Shown: piece after piece, positions 36,901-44,477 of the stretch
Layout: every line of letters starts with the position of its first letter
Numbering within the stretch: the stretch's first letter is position 1
Made by a program: the position numbers and the translations under genes
Source of the DNA: an uncultured Selenomonadaceae bacterium
Lineage (GTDB): Bacteria; Bacillota; Negativicutes; Selenomonadales; Selenomonadaceae
Direction of reading: 5' to 3'
DNA length: 64,000 bases
NCBI GenBank assembly: GCA_905234175.1
Contig: CAJOGX010000004.1
Coordinates: 1 to 64,000, forward strand
The notes under the pieces: generated by a model
The model's input: the letters and a program-made list of their open reading frames with translations, nothing else
The model's database searches: none
Told to the model about the DNA's origin: nothing

Positions 36901-38167
36901 TCATGTCCTGCCCGCCAATGTCCAGCACGAAGCTGACGTTGGGACAAAATTCCTGCGCCGCCGTCAAGTGCGCGAAAGTTTCAACCTCGGAACCGTCCGC
37001 GTGCAGCGCCGCCTTAACAATCTGTTCGCCATAGCCCGTCGTGAAAACTTTGCCAACTTCGACGCCCGCCGGAAGATTTTCGTACAGCGCGCGAATCTGC
37101 GCAACGACGGTTTTCAGAGGCGAGCCGCCGTTCGAGCCGTAAGCCGTGTACAAAATTTCCCTGTTCCTGCCAATCGCGCAGATTTTGGTTGTAGTGGAAC
37201 CGGCGTCAATCCCAAGGAAAATTTTTCCGCGATAAGTTTGCAAATTGCCGCGTCGGACTTTTGCCAGTTCGTGGCGCGCGCGGAAATTCTGATAATCGCT
37301 ATGATTCCTGAACAAAATAAAATCTGCCTTGCGCGTCTCGGCTTTAGCGGCGGCGTCAGATTTTTTGATAGACGCTTCGAGTTCGGCGACGGAAATGTTT
37401 TGAGCTTCGTCGCTGAGCGCGGCGCCGGCGGCAACGAAATAATTCCCGTTATCGGTTTCGACAACCTGTTCCGGCGCAAGTTTCAGCGTCTCAACGAATC
37501 TTTTTTTGAGTTCCGGCAGAAAGTGCAGCGGCCCGCCTAAAAACGCTACAACGCCGTCAATCGGTCTGCCCTGCGCGAGGTTGCCAATCGTCTGATTAAC
37601 CACCGCCTGAAAAATCGAAAGGGCAATGTCCGCTTTTTTGGCGCCGTCGTTCATGAGCGCCTGAATGTCGGTCTTAGCGAAGACTCCGCAGCGGGAAGCG
37701 ATTGTGTAAATCTGCCTGCCCTTTTCGGCAAGCGCGTTCAAACCCAGCGCGTCGGTGGAAAGGAGCGCCGCCATGTGGTCGATAAAAGAGCCCGTACCGC
37801 CCGCGCAGACGCCGTTCATTCGCACTTCGGGCGTGCCTTTAAGGTAAATAATTTTCGCGTCCTCGCCGCCGAGTTCGACGACGGTTTCGGTGCGCGGGAT
37901 AAATTCTTCGACGGCGGTGCGGCAGGCAATGACTTCCTGCACGAACGGCAGCGAAATTTTTTTAGCAATGCCCATACCGGCGGAACCGGCCAGCGCGATT
38001 TTGAATTTCGTCTCGCCAACAAATTCCCTGAGCGTCGAAAGGGTATTCGTGAGCGCGGCGCCAATTTCCGAGAAGTGCCGCGAATAATCCTTGTGTAGAA
38101 TCGTCTTGTCGTCGTCCATGACAACGTATTTGATCGTCGTGGAGCCGATGTCAATTCCGACCTTCAT
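33980..38167 (-). CDS. Giant 2-hydroxyacyl-CoA dehydratase activase-related protein
   Basis: This 1395-residue protein combines two ASKHA-fold ATPase modules of the BcrAD/BadFG (HgdC) type with a long C-terminal dehydratase-like (DUF2229 and HgdB-related) region. Module 1 starts KVGIDIGSTTIKYVV, with GGTGSFIDHMA and SRCGVFAKTDIQ. Module 2 starts around residue 315 with FLGIDAGSTTTKICA, with EACSAGCGSF. In known activases such cysteines hold a [4Fe-4S] cluster at the dimer interface and ATP hydrolysis drives electron transfer to the dehydratase. Having two modules and the acceptor in one chain suggests an intramolecular version. The true substrate is unknown. Confidence 0.88.
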   Translation of the reverse strand: MKVGIDIGSTTIKYVVMDDDKTILHKDYSRHFSEIGAALTNTLSTLREFVGETKFKIALAGSAGMGIAKKISLPFVQEVIACRTAVEEFIPRTETVVELGGEDAKIIYLKGTPEVRMNGVCAGGTGSFIDHMAALLSTDALGLNALAEKGRQIYTIASRCGVFAKTDIQALMNDGAKKADIALSIFQAVVNQTIGNLAQGRPIDGVVAFLGGPLHFLPELKKRFVETLKLAPEQVVETDNGNYFVAAGAALSDEAQNISVAELEASIKKSDAAAKAETRKADFILFRNHSDYQNFRARHELAKVRRGNLQTYRGKIFLGIDAGSTTTKICAIGRNREILYTAYGSNGGSPLKTVVAQIRALYENLPAGVEVGKVFTTGYGEQIVKAALHADGSEVETFAHLTAAQEFCPNVSFVLDIGGQDMKCFFVRDGTIGNITLNEACSAGCGSFIQNFAQGLNMSVGEFAGKALTSEAPVDLGTRCTVFMNSKVKQAQKDGASVSDISAGIALSVIKNALFKVMQLRNVEDLGENIVVQGGTFYNDAVLRAIEEILGREVIRPDIAGLMGAYGAAILALETDDDKISNLLTADALENFDVVTKSYRCGRCGNNCLITMQKFPDGGKFFTGNRCERGVGGKVSASKEIPNAYAYKYQRVFDYQPLENPRRGTIGIPRVLNIYEDYPFWHTFFTALGYRVELSAKSNAEIFYKGISTIPSDSLCYPAKLAHGHVMDLIERGVTKIFYPCEPYNFDTRSDNFYNCPIVASYPENIRGNMDILREKKIKFLQPFLPVHDMKKLKRRLAEELASENISAQEISEAVDAAALELEKYRADVRKFGEETLARIEKTDEQAILLVGRPYHVDPEINHGISEMIQSYGLPIISEDAIYHLPTNSDSISVVNQWSYHARLYHAAHFAAEHSNVTLIQLSSFGCGLDALTTEQVKEIVEAHGRIYTMIKLDEVSNLGAARIRLRSLLAALKRKKPAAYVPVEFRPRPRFTANCKETHTILAPQMSPIHFELVQTVMRKYGYRVVIPEMPDKAAIDLGLRYVNNDMCYPAIVVIGQLLAALKSGDYDPDNTSIMMFQTCGACRATNYISVLRRALKFAGFGQVPVFACYGLETDDFELSRDCLMDAIKAAVYGDLLMNVSNRMRPYELRAGETDRLYENWMAIVRGDLLNGNYLSFRRNVKNIVAQFDAIPIDETLEKPKVGIVGEILVKYHPVANNQLEKVLAAEGAEVVMPDLIDFFLYGAYDEISRRKLLGGSRRDKLFAEIFIQFIEFFRRPMKNALKESVHFRAPHSIKETAALAGRHVSVGNMAGEGWFLTGEMVKLIEEGVENIVCLQPFGCLPNHITGKGVMHSLRESYKNANIVAIDCDAGSSEVNQLNRLKLMLAVAKKSLAS

Positions 38168-38245
38168 AGAAAAATCACCTCTGCCAAATTTTATAATTCG
38201 GCGGCGAGCTTGTCAATCAAGCGCGGTTTCATACGCAGAGGAACT

Positions 38246-38683
38246 TTAGCCCACGTCGCCCAGCAGCGGCAGTTCGCCCGACGCCAGCAAAAGTTCATTG
38301 GTCTCGTTTACGCTCAGCTGATTTTCCAGCGCGAAAAAAATAATGCTGTCCCATTCGCTGCGGACGTAAAGTTTTTCGACGCCGGCGTAGTACAAAAGAT
38401 AATTGGTTTCCTTTGGCGAAAGCCCCAGCGCCACGGCAACCGCAATTATTTTCGGTCGTGCGGGCTTTTTTGTTATGCCGGAAAAAATTCTGTAGACGTA
38501 GGTTGCGTCGAGCTGCGAGCGCTGAATCACGTCGAGCTTAGTCAAACTTTTTTCCGCCAGCAGTTTATTCAGATACTCTGCGAGCGTGAAACTGCGAAAA
38601 TTTTCCGCGTTGTCAGCTAAGAAATCTTCGACGCGCTTAGCCTCGGCGAGCTCATTCTCAAGCTCCTCGGTGTCTTTCTGCAA
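38246..38683 (-). CDS. XRE-like helix-turn-helix protein
   Basis: This 145-residue protein has a helix-turn-helix of the XRE/lambda-repressor type in residues 33-95 (FTLAEYLNKLLAEKSLTKLD, then VYRIFSGITKKPARPKIIAV). A helical C-terminal half with LLYYAGVEKLY follows. It is divergent from the Ser/Thr kinase gene with only 39 bases between the start codons, so it could regulate both. The TTG start has AAGGAGTG upstream. HTH proteins of this type are often encoded beside eukaryotic-like kinases in Firmicutes and may be their targets; that link here is inference. Confidence 0.78.
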   Translation of the reverse strand: MQKDTEELENELAEAKRVEDFLADNAENFRSFTLAEYLNKLLAEKSLTKLDVIQRSQLDATYVYRIFSGITKKPARPKIIAVAVALGLSPKETNYLLYYAGVEKLYVRSEWDSIIFFALENQLSVNETNELLLASGELPLLGDVG

Positions 38684-38722
38684 AAAATTTCACTCCTTGT
38701 GTTAAAATTCGCGCGGGAGGCG

Positions 38723-40093
38723 ATGAACTTGAAACCGAACGTTGCGGCGTATTTGAACTTCCGCTTCGAGAAACTGCGGTTGCTGAAAAAATCTGCGAAA
38801 GGCGAAGTCTGGCTGGCGCTGAACAAATCTACCAGCGAGCCGGTCGTCATGAAAATCGTGAACTACAGCGGCCTTCCCTATGCGAAACTCAAAGCTAATC
38901 CGCACGCGCTTTTCGCGAAAATTTTTTACTGTGCCGAGTCCGAGAGCGATACCGTCGTTGTCGAAGAATTTATTCAGGGCGAAACTTTGGAAGGGCGCGT
39001 TCTCAGCGAAACTGACGCGCGGAAATTTTTACTGCAGGTTTGCGACGGTCTGAAGTTCCTGCACGTCCTTGGAATTGTCCACCGCGACATTAAGCCGACG
39101 AATATGATTTTGCAAAGCGGCGGGATTATCCGGCTGATAGACTTCGACGCCGCCCGCACCGTCAAGGAAAATCAGCGCGAAGATACGAAATTCCTGGGCA
39201 CGAAAGGCTACGCGCCGCCCGAACAGTACGGCTTCGGGCAGACGGACGCCAGAAGTGACATTTATTCGCTAGGCAAAACTTTCCTCGAACTCACCGGCGA
39301 AAACTGTGGCAGTCAGCTCAAAAAAATTCTGCTGAAATGCGTGGAAGTCGACCCGAAAAATCGCTGGCAGTCCGCTGACGAACTCCGCGCCGCGCTCACC
39401 AAAAATAATCACATCGCGTTGAAAATCGGCGCAATTCTCTCCGCCGCCGCCGGTATTTTCCACTTCGTTAATTCGACGCCCGCGCCAGATGTTCCCGCCG
39501 AATCTGAAAATATTCCCGCCGAAGTCGAAGAAATTCCAACGCCAGAAATTGTCGAAACGCCAGCGCCGGAACCGGAGCCGGAACCAACGCCGGAAATTGT
39601 TGAGCCAGCGCCAGAGCCGGAACCCGCGCCGGAAATTAATGAAACGCTTGAGCCGGAACCCGTTGAACCGCCAGCGCCTTCGCAGGGTACAGAAAATTTC
39701 CAGCCATCATTTCCTGACAGCGCGCCCAGCCTTGAAAATTTTCAGCCGTCGTTCCCAGTCGTCAGTCAAACTCCGCAGGAACTTGGCGGCGTCCACCTTG
39801 GCGAGGAAATTTCAGCCAGCGACGGGCAGCACAGCTACGAAAATCTTACCGTGACCGTAAAAGATAACGCCGTGGTTGCGATTAGTACCGATTCGCCGGA
39901 AATTCAGACGCCCGAAGGCATTCGCGTCGGCATGGCTTTTTTCAACGTCATTTCGGCTTACGGAATAAATTTTCGCAAGCAGTTCAGCGGCGACGGTACG
40001 ATTTACATTTACCGGCAGGGCGACGCTGAAGTTATTTTCGTCGAACGTAACGGCTCCGTCGCCTCAATCAGCCTGAATTTACCTGCGCGGTAA
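38723..40093 (+). CDS. Membrane Ser/Thr protein kinase with a Pro/Glu-rich stalk and extracytoplasmic domain
   Basis: This 456-residue eukaryotic-like kinase has a cytoplasmic catalytic domain (residues 10-225) with the ATP lysine in VVMKIV (K44), HRDIKPTN (120-127), and GTKGYAPPEQYG. The magnesium motif reads DFD (140-142) instead of DFG, and the glycine-rich loop is reduced. One membrane helix (around 233-251) leads to about 90 residues of Pro/Glu repeats, probably a wall-spanning stalk, and a C-terminal domain of about 95 residues outside. There are no PASTA repeats. ATG 38723 has GGGAGG upstream. It is divergent from an XRE-type gene and followed by small secreted proteins. Confidence 0.85.
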   Translation: MNLKPNVAAYLNFRFEKLRLLKKSAKGEVWLALNKSTSEPVVMKIVNYSGLPYAKLKANPHALFAKIFYCAESESDTVVVEEFIQGETLEGRVLSETDARKFLLQVCDGLKFLHVLGIVHRDIKPTNMILQSGGIIRLIDFDAARTVKENQREDTKFLGTKGYAPPEQYGFGQTDARSDIYSLGKTFLELTGENCGSQLKKILLKCVEVDPKNRWQSADELRAALTKNNHIALKIGAILSAAAGIFHFVNSTPAPDVPAESENIPAEVEEIPTPEIVETPAPEPEPEPTPEIVEPAPEPEPAPEINETLEPEPVEPPAPSQGTENFQPSFPDSAPSLENFQPSFPVVSQTPQELGGVHLGEEISASDGQHSYENLTVTVKDNAVVAISTDSPEIQTPEGIRVGMAFFNVISAYGINFRKQFSGDGTIYIYRQGDAEVIFVERNGSVASISLNLPAR

Positions 40094-40157
40094 TGATTTT
40101 CCAAATCCCGCTCGCTAAAATTAAGCTAGAATAAAACTGCGAAGGGAGGTAGGTTGA

Positions 40158-40520
40158 ATGAAAAAATTTTTCGCAGTGGCGGCGCTCGTGCTCGGAATTT
40201 TTGTCGCGCAGATTTCAGCGGCTGAGGCGTATGATCATCACGTTGGCGAATGGAACGGCGGCTGGAAGGCGTACCTCATGACGGAGACGATTAGCATTAA
40301 GAGCCGTGAATACATGGATTACAGCTGCACGGTTAAGGCGATACGCGGCAACGACGTGATTTATGTCAAATACAATTTTTGGGAAGACCGCTCACGCAGG
40401 TTGATTGAGCATTTCACAAATGACCAGGGTCATAGCGGCATGTTTACCGTCTCCGACGCGAACGGCTTTTATATCGAGTATAACATCGACGATTACGTCA
40501 GCAAGAATTATTACGAGTGA
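40158..40520 (+). CDS. Small secreted protein, unknown function
   Basis: This 120-residue exported protein has a signal peptide (MKKFFAVAALVLGIF, cleavage near AEA). The mature domain of about 95 residues is rich in Tyr, Trp and acidic residues (HHVGEWNGGWKAYLM, DVIYVKYNFWED, DANGFYIEYNIDDYV), suggesting a small beta-sheet fold. No family is recognised. GGGAGG precedes the ATG. It lies between the kinase and a second small secreted protein 10 bases downstream, so it may be cotranscribed with both. Confidence 0.7.
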   Translation: MKKFFAVAALVLGIFVAQISAAEAYDHHVGEWNGGWKAYLMTETISIKSREYMDYSCTVKAIRGNDVIYVKYNFWEDRSRRLIEHFTNDQGHSGMFTVSDANGFYIEYNIDDYVSKNYYE

Positions 40521-40530
40521 GGTGATTCGC

Positions 40531-40788
40531 ATGAAAAAAGTTTTAGCGATAGCGGCGGTCGTACTGGGAATCCTGAGCTTTCAAACGGTGCACCTTGAGG
40601 CGGGCGTTAAAGGAACGGTCTGGCGTTGCTCGTGGTGCAAGCAGGAACTTAAAATGCCGCCCTACGAAAACCCTGGCGACTACCGCGAATACAAAGGCGG
40701 CTGCTCACGCGCGCCTTTCGGCGACCGGCACCAATGGAAACCCTGCGGCTATCATTTTTCAGACGGCTCAGTTAGCTACACCAATTAA
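40531..40788 (+). CDS. Small secreted cysteine-rich protein
   Basis: This 85-residue exported protein has a signal peptide similar in style to the previous gene (MKKVLAIAAVVLGILS, cleavage near LEA). The mature part contains CSWCKQEL, GGCSRAPFGDRHQW and PCGYH, which could form a zinc site or disulfides. No family is recognised. It starts 10 bases after the previous secreted protein with GAGGTGA overlapping that stop, so the two are coupled. The same GAGGTGATTC sequence precedes the next gene too. Confidence 0.7.
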   Translation: MKKVLAIAAVVLGILSFQTVHLEAGVKGTVWRCSWCKQELKMPPYENPGDYREYKGGCSRAPFGDRHQWKPCGYHFSDGSVSYTN

Positions 40789-40813
40789 TTCAAATTTGTG
40801 CGAGGTGATTCAA

Positions 40814-41008
40814 ATGGCAACGGCAATCAAAGGCGCGGTTATCGCGGGCGAAAAGGGCAGTACGGTCGATTATTATCGCAAGTGCGAGGCGTGCGGCTAC
40901 ACTTCTTCCAGCAAGTACAACACGGCGCATTTGGCGTACAAGTACCGCCACTCCTTCAAGTGCCCGAAGTGCGGCAACAAGCAGGACATCGAAATTAACG
41001 TTGACTGA
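40814..41008 (+). CDS. Small cytoplasmic zinc-ribbon protein
   Basis: This 64-residue protein has one zinc ribbon: CEACGYTSSS and CPKCGNKQD, with a basic stretch YKYRHSFK between the knuckles. There is no signal peptide. It shares the GAGGTGATTC ribosome site with the preceding gene and is followed by a terminator. Its small size and single ribbon suggest a nucleic-acid or ribosome-associated accessory protein, but the function is unknown. Confidence 0.7.
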   Translation: MATAIKGAVIAGEKGSTVDYYRKCEACGYTSSSKYNTAHLAYKYRHSFKCPKCGNKQDIEINVD

Positions 41009-41033
41009 AAAATTTTCTGCGCAAAAAAAAATT

Positions 41034-41060
41034 AAGCCGGTCAAATCGACTGGCTTTTTT
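41034..41060. terminator. Bidirectional terminator between the zinc-ribbon gene and rsgA
   Basis: AAGCCGGTC and GACTGGCTT form a stem (one G-T pair) with a run of A before and T after it, serving both the plus-strand zinc-ribbon gene and the convergent rsgA ending at 41059. Confidence 0.8.
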
Positions 41061-41919
41061 ATTTGAGTTCGTTTAGTAACGCAAGATAACTTTCGTAGCG
41101 TTCGCGCAGGATTTTGCCAGCGTCCGCCGCCGCTTTGACGCCGCAGCTCGGTTCGTGGCTGTGACTGCAGCCGTTCAGGAATTTGCAGTCGTACGCGAAA
41201 TCGGTGAACTCCTTAAAACATTCGCGCAGATTTTCAGCGGTAATTCCCAGCTCGCTCAAGTCAACGGCGCTGAAACCTGGTGTGTCAACCAGATAGCCGC
41301 CGCCAAATTCAATCAGCTCGGCGACGCGCGTGGTATGCTTTCCGCGCAGAATTTTTTCGCTGACTGAGCCGGTTTTGAGTTTCAAACGCGTATCAATTCT
41401 ATTCAGCAGGGAACTTTTACCGACGCCGCTGGGGCCCGCGAAAACCGTCACGCCGCTGGAAATAGTTTCGCGCAGATTTTCAATGCCGGTGCCGTCCAGC
41501 GCGGAAGTGCGGACGATTTCGTAAAGATTTTCGTACTCGGCGAGGAAATTTTTATCGGCCGCCAGATCTATTTTATTAATGCAAAGAATAATTTCGGTGA
41601 GCCGTGAAAATTCCGCCAGCGCGAGGAAACGGTTAAAGAGCAGGCGGTTCAAATCTGGCTGGGCGGCGGCGAAAGTCAGAATGATTCGGTCGACGTTAGC
41701 GACGGCTGGGCGGCTGAGCAGACTTTTACGCGGCTGAATTTTTTCGATAACGCCGGAGCCGTCCCTGAGCTTTGAAATTTCTACGAAGTCGCCAGGAGCA
41801 ACCGCACTGCCGGAATTTTTGTCGCGCTTGAGAAGTCCGCGCAGCTTGCAGGGAATGAGCTCGCTTTCAGCCTGAACGAAAAAAAAGCTGTTATAAAATT
41901 TTATGACGCGCCCAATCAT
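41059..41919 (-). CDS. rsgA: Ribosome small-subunit-dependent GTPase A
   Basis: This 286-residue circularly permuted GTPase assists late 30S maturation. Motif order is G4 (NKIDL), then G1 (GPSGVGKSSLLN), then G3 (DTPGF), followed by the zinc-binding CKFLNGCSHSHEPSC. It follows prkC with a four-base ATGA overlap, the usual Firmicutes order. Length and motifs are normal. Confidence 0.96.
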   Translation of the reverse strand: MIGRVIKFYNSFFFVQAESELIPCKLRGLLKRDKNSGSAVAPGDFVEISKLRDGSGVIEKIQPRKSLLSRPAVANVDRIILTFAAAQPDLNRLLFNRFLALAEFSRLTEIILCINKIDLAADKNFLAEYENLYEIVRTSALDGTGIENLRETISSGVTVFAGPSGVGKSSLLNRIDTRLKLKTGSVSEKILRGKHTTRVAELIEFGGGYLVDTPGFSAVDLSELGITAENLRECFKEFTDFAYDCKFLNGCSHSHEPSCGVKAAADAGKILRERYESYLALLNELK

Positions 41920-43751
41920 CTTTTGCTAAGCCCGTCAATTTCTGGAAAGTCAAAATTCTGCTCGAACGGCGCCTCGACAATTTCGCTGTCGGCGTAGAGA
42001 TTTTCGATTTCGGGGTTGGCGGAAAAATCTTCGTGGCGCGAAACGATAAGGTCAATGGACGTGCCGTGTTCGACGTAAGCGGCGGGCAGCGGGTTCTGGT
42101 TTAAAACGGTGCCGTCGTTTTGAATGCTCTCGCGGTAGTTCACGGTGCCGACTTTCAAGCCGCGCTGTTCGATATTGGATTTGGCGGTGTCAAGCAGAAT
42201 ATTTTGCACGTCGGGAACGTAAGTCATTTCGACTGGCGTTGGACGGGGCGCGGCGGCGGCCTCAGCGCGACCGGAACGGCTGGCGACGTTGGTACCGCGC
42301 GAAACTACCAGGTCGATAACCTGCCCGCGATTGATTTTCGTGCCAATAATCGGGTCGTGCGAAAGGATTGTGCCAGGCTCAAACTCAGAATCTTTTTCGT
42401 AGATAGCGCCGAGCTGGAGGCCGAGCTTCCTTAACCGCTCGACAGCGTGATATTTTTTCAAGCCGATAAGGTCGGGCATGTCGATAACTTCGCCGCCCTT
42501 GCTGACGTAAATCGTGACGCGGCGTTCGGCCTTGACGTTCCTGCCCGCAACGGGATCCTGCGTGACAACCTGACCGGCGGGGACGGTTGCGTCGTAAATT
42601 TCGGCGATACTGACGCGGAGCCTTCCGTCTTCAAGAATCTGGCGCGCAAGACCGAGCTGCTTACCGGCGACGTTTGGCACAGCAACTTCCTCGCCGTCGG
42701 AAATTTGCCCGAACGCCATGATAAAGCCGGCGCCGAATCCTGCAATGAGTACCAGAATAAGTCCAAAAATAAATGCTTTTGAGCGCAGGAAAAATTTTTC
42801 GGTCGGCTTGGCTTTTGGCTTTGAATCGATAATTTTGACGGCGTTTTCGCGAATGTTACGGCGCGGCGGGAGCGTGGAGGCTTTGGCGCGCGGCAGAATT
42901 TTCGTAGCGTCGGGGTCGTCGAGCTGCGCGACGCTCAAATTTGCTTCGATGTTCGACAGCGCCTGAATCATGTCGAAACTCGATGGGCGATGTTCGGGGT
43001 CTTTGTTCATTGCGCGCAGGACGATTGCTTCAAGCATTGACGGGATTTGCGGGCGGAGCGAAACTGGCGGCGCGGGGTCTTCCTCCACGTGTTTCATTGC
43101 GATTGCCAGCGCGTTTTCCCCGTTGAACGGCAGGCGGTTAGTCAGCATTTCGTACATGACAATTCCCAGCGAGTAAACGTCAGATTTCGGCGTAACGGTG
43201 CCGCCCTGCGCCTGCTCCGGCGAAAAATAATGGACGGAGCCGATAACATTCCCGTCGTAAGTCATAGTTGATTCGGAAATGGCGCGCGCAATTCCAAAGT
43301 CAGCAATTTTCGCGTGACCTTCGGGCGTCATCAAAATGTTGTGCGGCTTAATATCGCAGTGCACGAGATTGTTGGCGTGGGCGTGCGCTAAACCGCTGGC
43401 GATGTCCCTGGCGATTTTCACGGCGTCGATAATTTCCAGCGGCCCTTCCTCGCGAATTTTGTCCTTGAGCGAACTGCCAGGAATGAGCTCCATAACAATG
43501 AAGTGGTCGATTTCGTCAATGCCTACGTCGTAAACGTTGACGATATTGGGGTGAGAAAGCCGAGCCGCCGCCTGAGCTTCGCGCTCGAATTTTTCTACGA
43601 AGGCGGCGTCCGAGCGGTAAGCTTCGTGAAGAATTTTCACGGCGACGGGGCGGTCAAGGAGTTTATCGTGCGCGCGGTAAACTTCAGCCATGCCGCCGCT
43701 GCCGATTTTTTCTTCGAGTTCGTAGCGCCCGCACAAAACTCGTCCTAACAT
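41916..43751 (-). CDS. prkC: PASTA-domain Ser/Thr protein kinase PrkC/StkP
   Basis: This 611-residue membrane kinase senses peptidoglycan fragments or lipid II through extracytoplasmic PASTA repeats. The kinase domain has K39, a catalytic loop HCDIKPHN (131-138) in which cysteine replaces the usual arginine of HRD, and DFG at 151-153. A membrane helix lies near 330-352, and three PASTA repeats follow (each with a PxxxG-type core such as VPNVAGKQLGLARQIL). The position between stp and rsgA is typical for Firmicutes. The non-RD catalytic loop suggests activation does not need arginine-phosphothreonine pairing. Confidence 0.94.
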   Translation of the reverse strand: MLGRVLCGRYELEEKIGSGGMAEVYRAHDKLLDRPVAVKILHEAYRSDAAFVEKFEREAQAAARLSHPNIVNVYDVGIDEIDHFIVMELIPGSSLKDKIREEGPLEIIDAVKIARDIASGLAHAHANNLVHCDIKPHNILMTPEGHAKIADFGIARAISESTMTYDGNVIGSVHYFSPEQAQGGTVTPKSDVYSLGIVMYEMLTNRLPFNGENALAIAMKHVEEDPAPPVSLRPQIPSMLEAIVLRAMNKDPEHRPSSFDMIQALSNIEANLSVAQLDDPDATKILPRAKASTLPPRRNIRENAVKIIDSKPKAKPTEKFFLRSKAFIFGLILVLIAGFGAGFIMAFGQISDGEEVAVPNVAGKQLGLARQILEDGRLRVSIAEIYDATVPAGQVVTQDPVAGRNVKAERRVTIYVSKGGEVIDMPDLIGLKKYHAVERLRKLGLQLGAIYEKDSEFEPGTILSHDPIIGTKINRGQVIDLVVSRGTNVASRSGRAEAAAAPRPTPVEMTYVPDVQNILLDTAKSNIEQRGLKVGTVNYRESIQNDGTVLNQNPLPAAYVEHGTSIDLIVSRHEDFSANPEIENLYADSEIVEAPFEQNFDFPEIDGLSKR

Positions 43752-43766
43752 AAAAATCCTCCTTTC

Positions 43767-44465
43767 CTAAACTGCGACGACAATCGCGGAAATATTATCG
43801 TGCCCGCCGTTTTGGAGCGCGGCGTCAATCAGCTCGTCGACGGGGCTGGCACTGCGCGACAGAATTTCAGCGATTGCCCTGTCGCTGACCATGTTGGTAA
43901 GGCCGTCGGTGCACAAAAGGTAAATATCGCCCGCCGCCACGGAAAAGCTGGCGGTGTCGACTGTGATTTCCTCAACGACGCCGACCGCCTGCGTGAGAAG
44001 ATTTTTCAGCGGGTGGACGCGGGCTTCCTCCGGCGTGAGCCTGCCGCGCCGCACGAGATCTTCAACGTAGGAATGATCTTCGGTGATTTGTTCCAGCAGA
44101 TTATTTCTGAGCCGGTAGAGCCTGCTGTCGCCGACGTGAGCGAAATATGCGCGCCCGTCATACAGGTGAAGAATCGTGGCGGTCGTGCCCATGCCGCGAT
44201 AACTTTCGTTGCTTCGCGCGGTGCGGAGAATTGCGGCGTTGGCTTTTAAAATCGCTTTCTGCAAAATATCTTCGTGCCAGGGTTTGGGGACGCTGGGCAG
44301 AAAATCTTCGACGGTTTCAACGAGCATACGGCTGGCGATTTCACCGGCGGCGGCTCCGCCCATTCCGTCAGCCACGACGAACGTATCCGGCTCGATAAAA
44401 ATCAGCGCGTCCTCGTTATTTTTGCGAACTTTGCCGACGCTGGTTGCGTGGAAAACTTTGGACAT
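43767..44465 (-). CDS. stp: PP2C-type Ser/Thr phosphatase
   Basis: This 232-residue metal-dependent PP2C phosphatase is expected to reverse PrkC phosphorylation. Motifs include NEDAL, VADGMGGAAAGE, GTTATILHL, VGDSRLYRL and LCTDGLTNMV, plus the late metal residues in GGHDNISAIVV. It lies 15 bases before prkC, the standard partner order. Confidence 0.93.
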   Translation of the reverse strand: MSKVFHATSVGKVRKNNEDALIFIEPDTFVVADGMGGAAAGEIASRMLVETVEDFLPSVPKPWHEDILQKAILKANAAILRTARSNESYRGMGTTATILHLYDGRAYFAHVGDSRLYRLRNNLLEQITEDHSYVEDLVRRGRLTPEEARVHPLKNLLTQAVGVVEEITVDTASFSVAAGDIYLLCTDGLTNMVSDRAIAEILSRSASPVDELIDAALQNGGHDNISAIVVAV

Positions 44466-44477
44466 TGCAGCCCCTCC

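Noticed and set aside
35336..37540. 734-codon open frame antisense to the giant activase gene
   Set aside because: It has no recognisable protein sequence, is Arg/Phe/Val-rich, and is a by-product of codon bias on the real coding strand.
39541..39700. GCCGGAACC-type repeats in the kinase gene considered as a mobile repeat
   Set aside because: They encode a Pro/Glu linker in frame and are low-complexity coding sequence.
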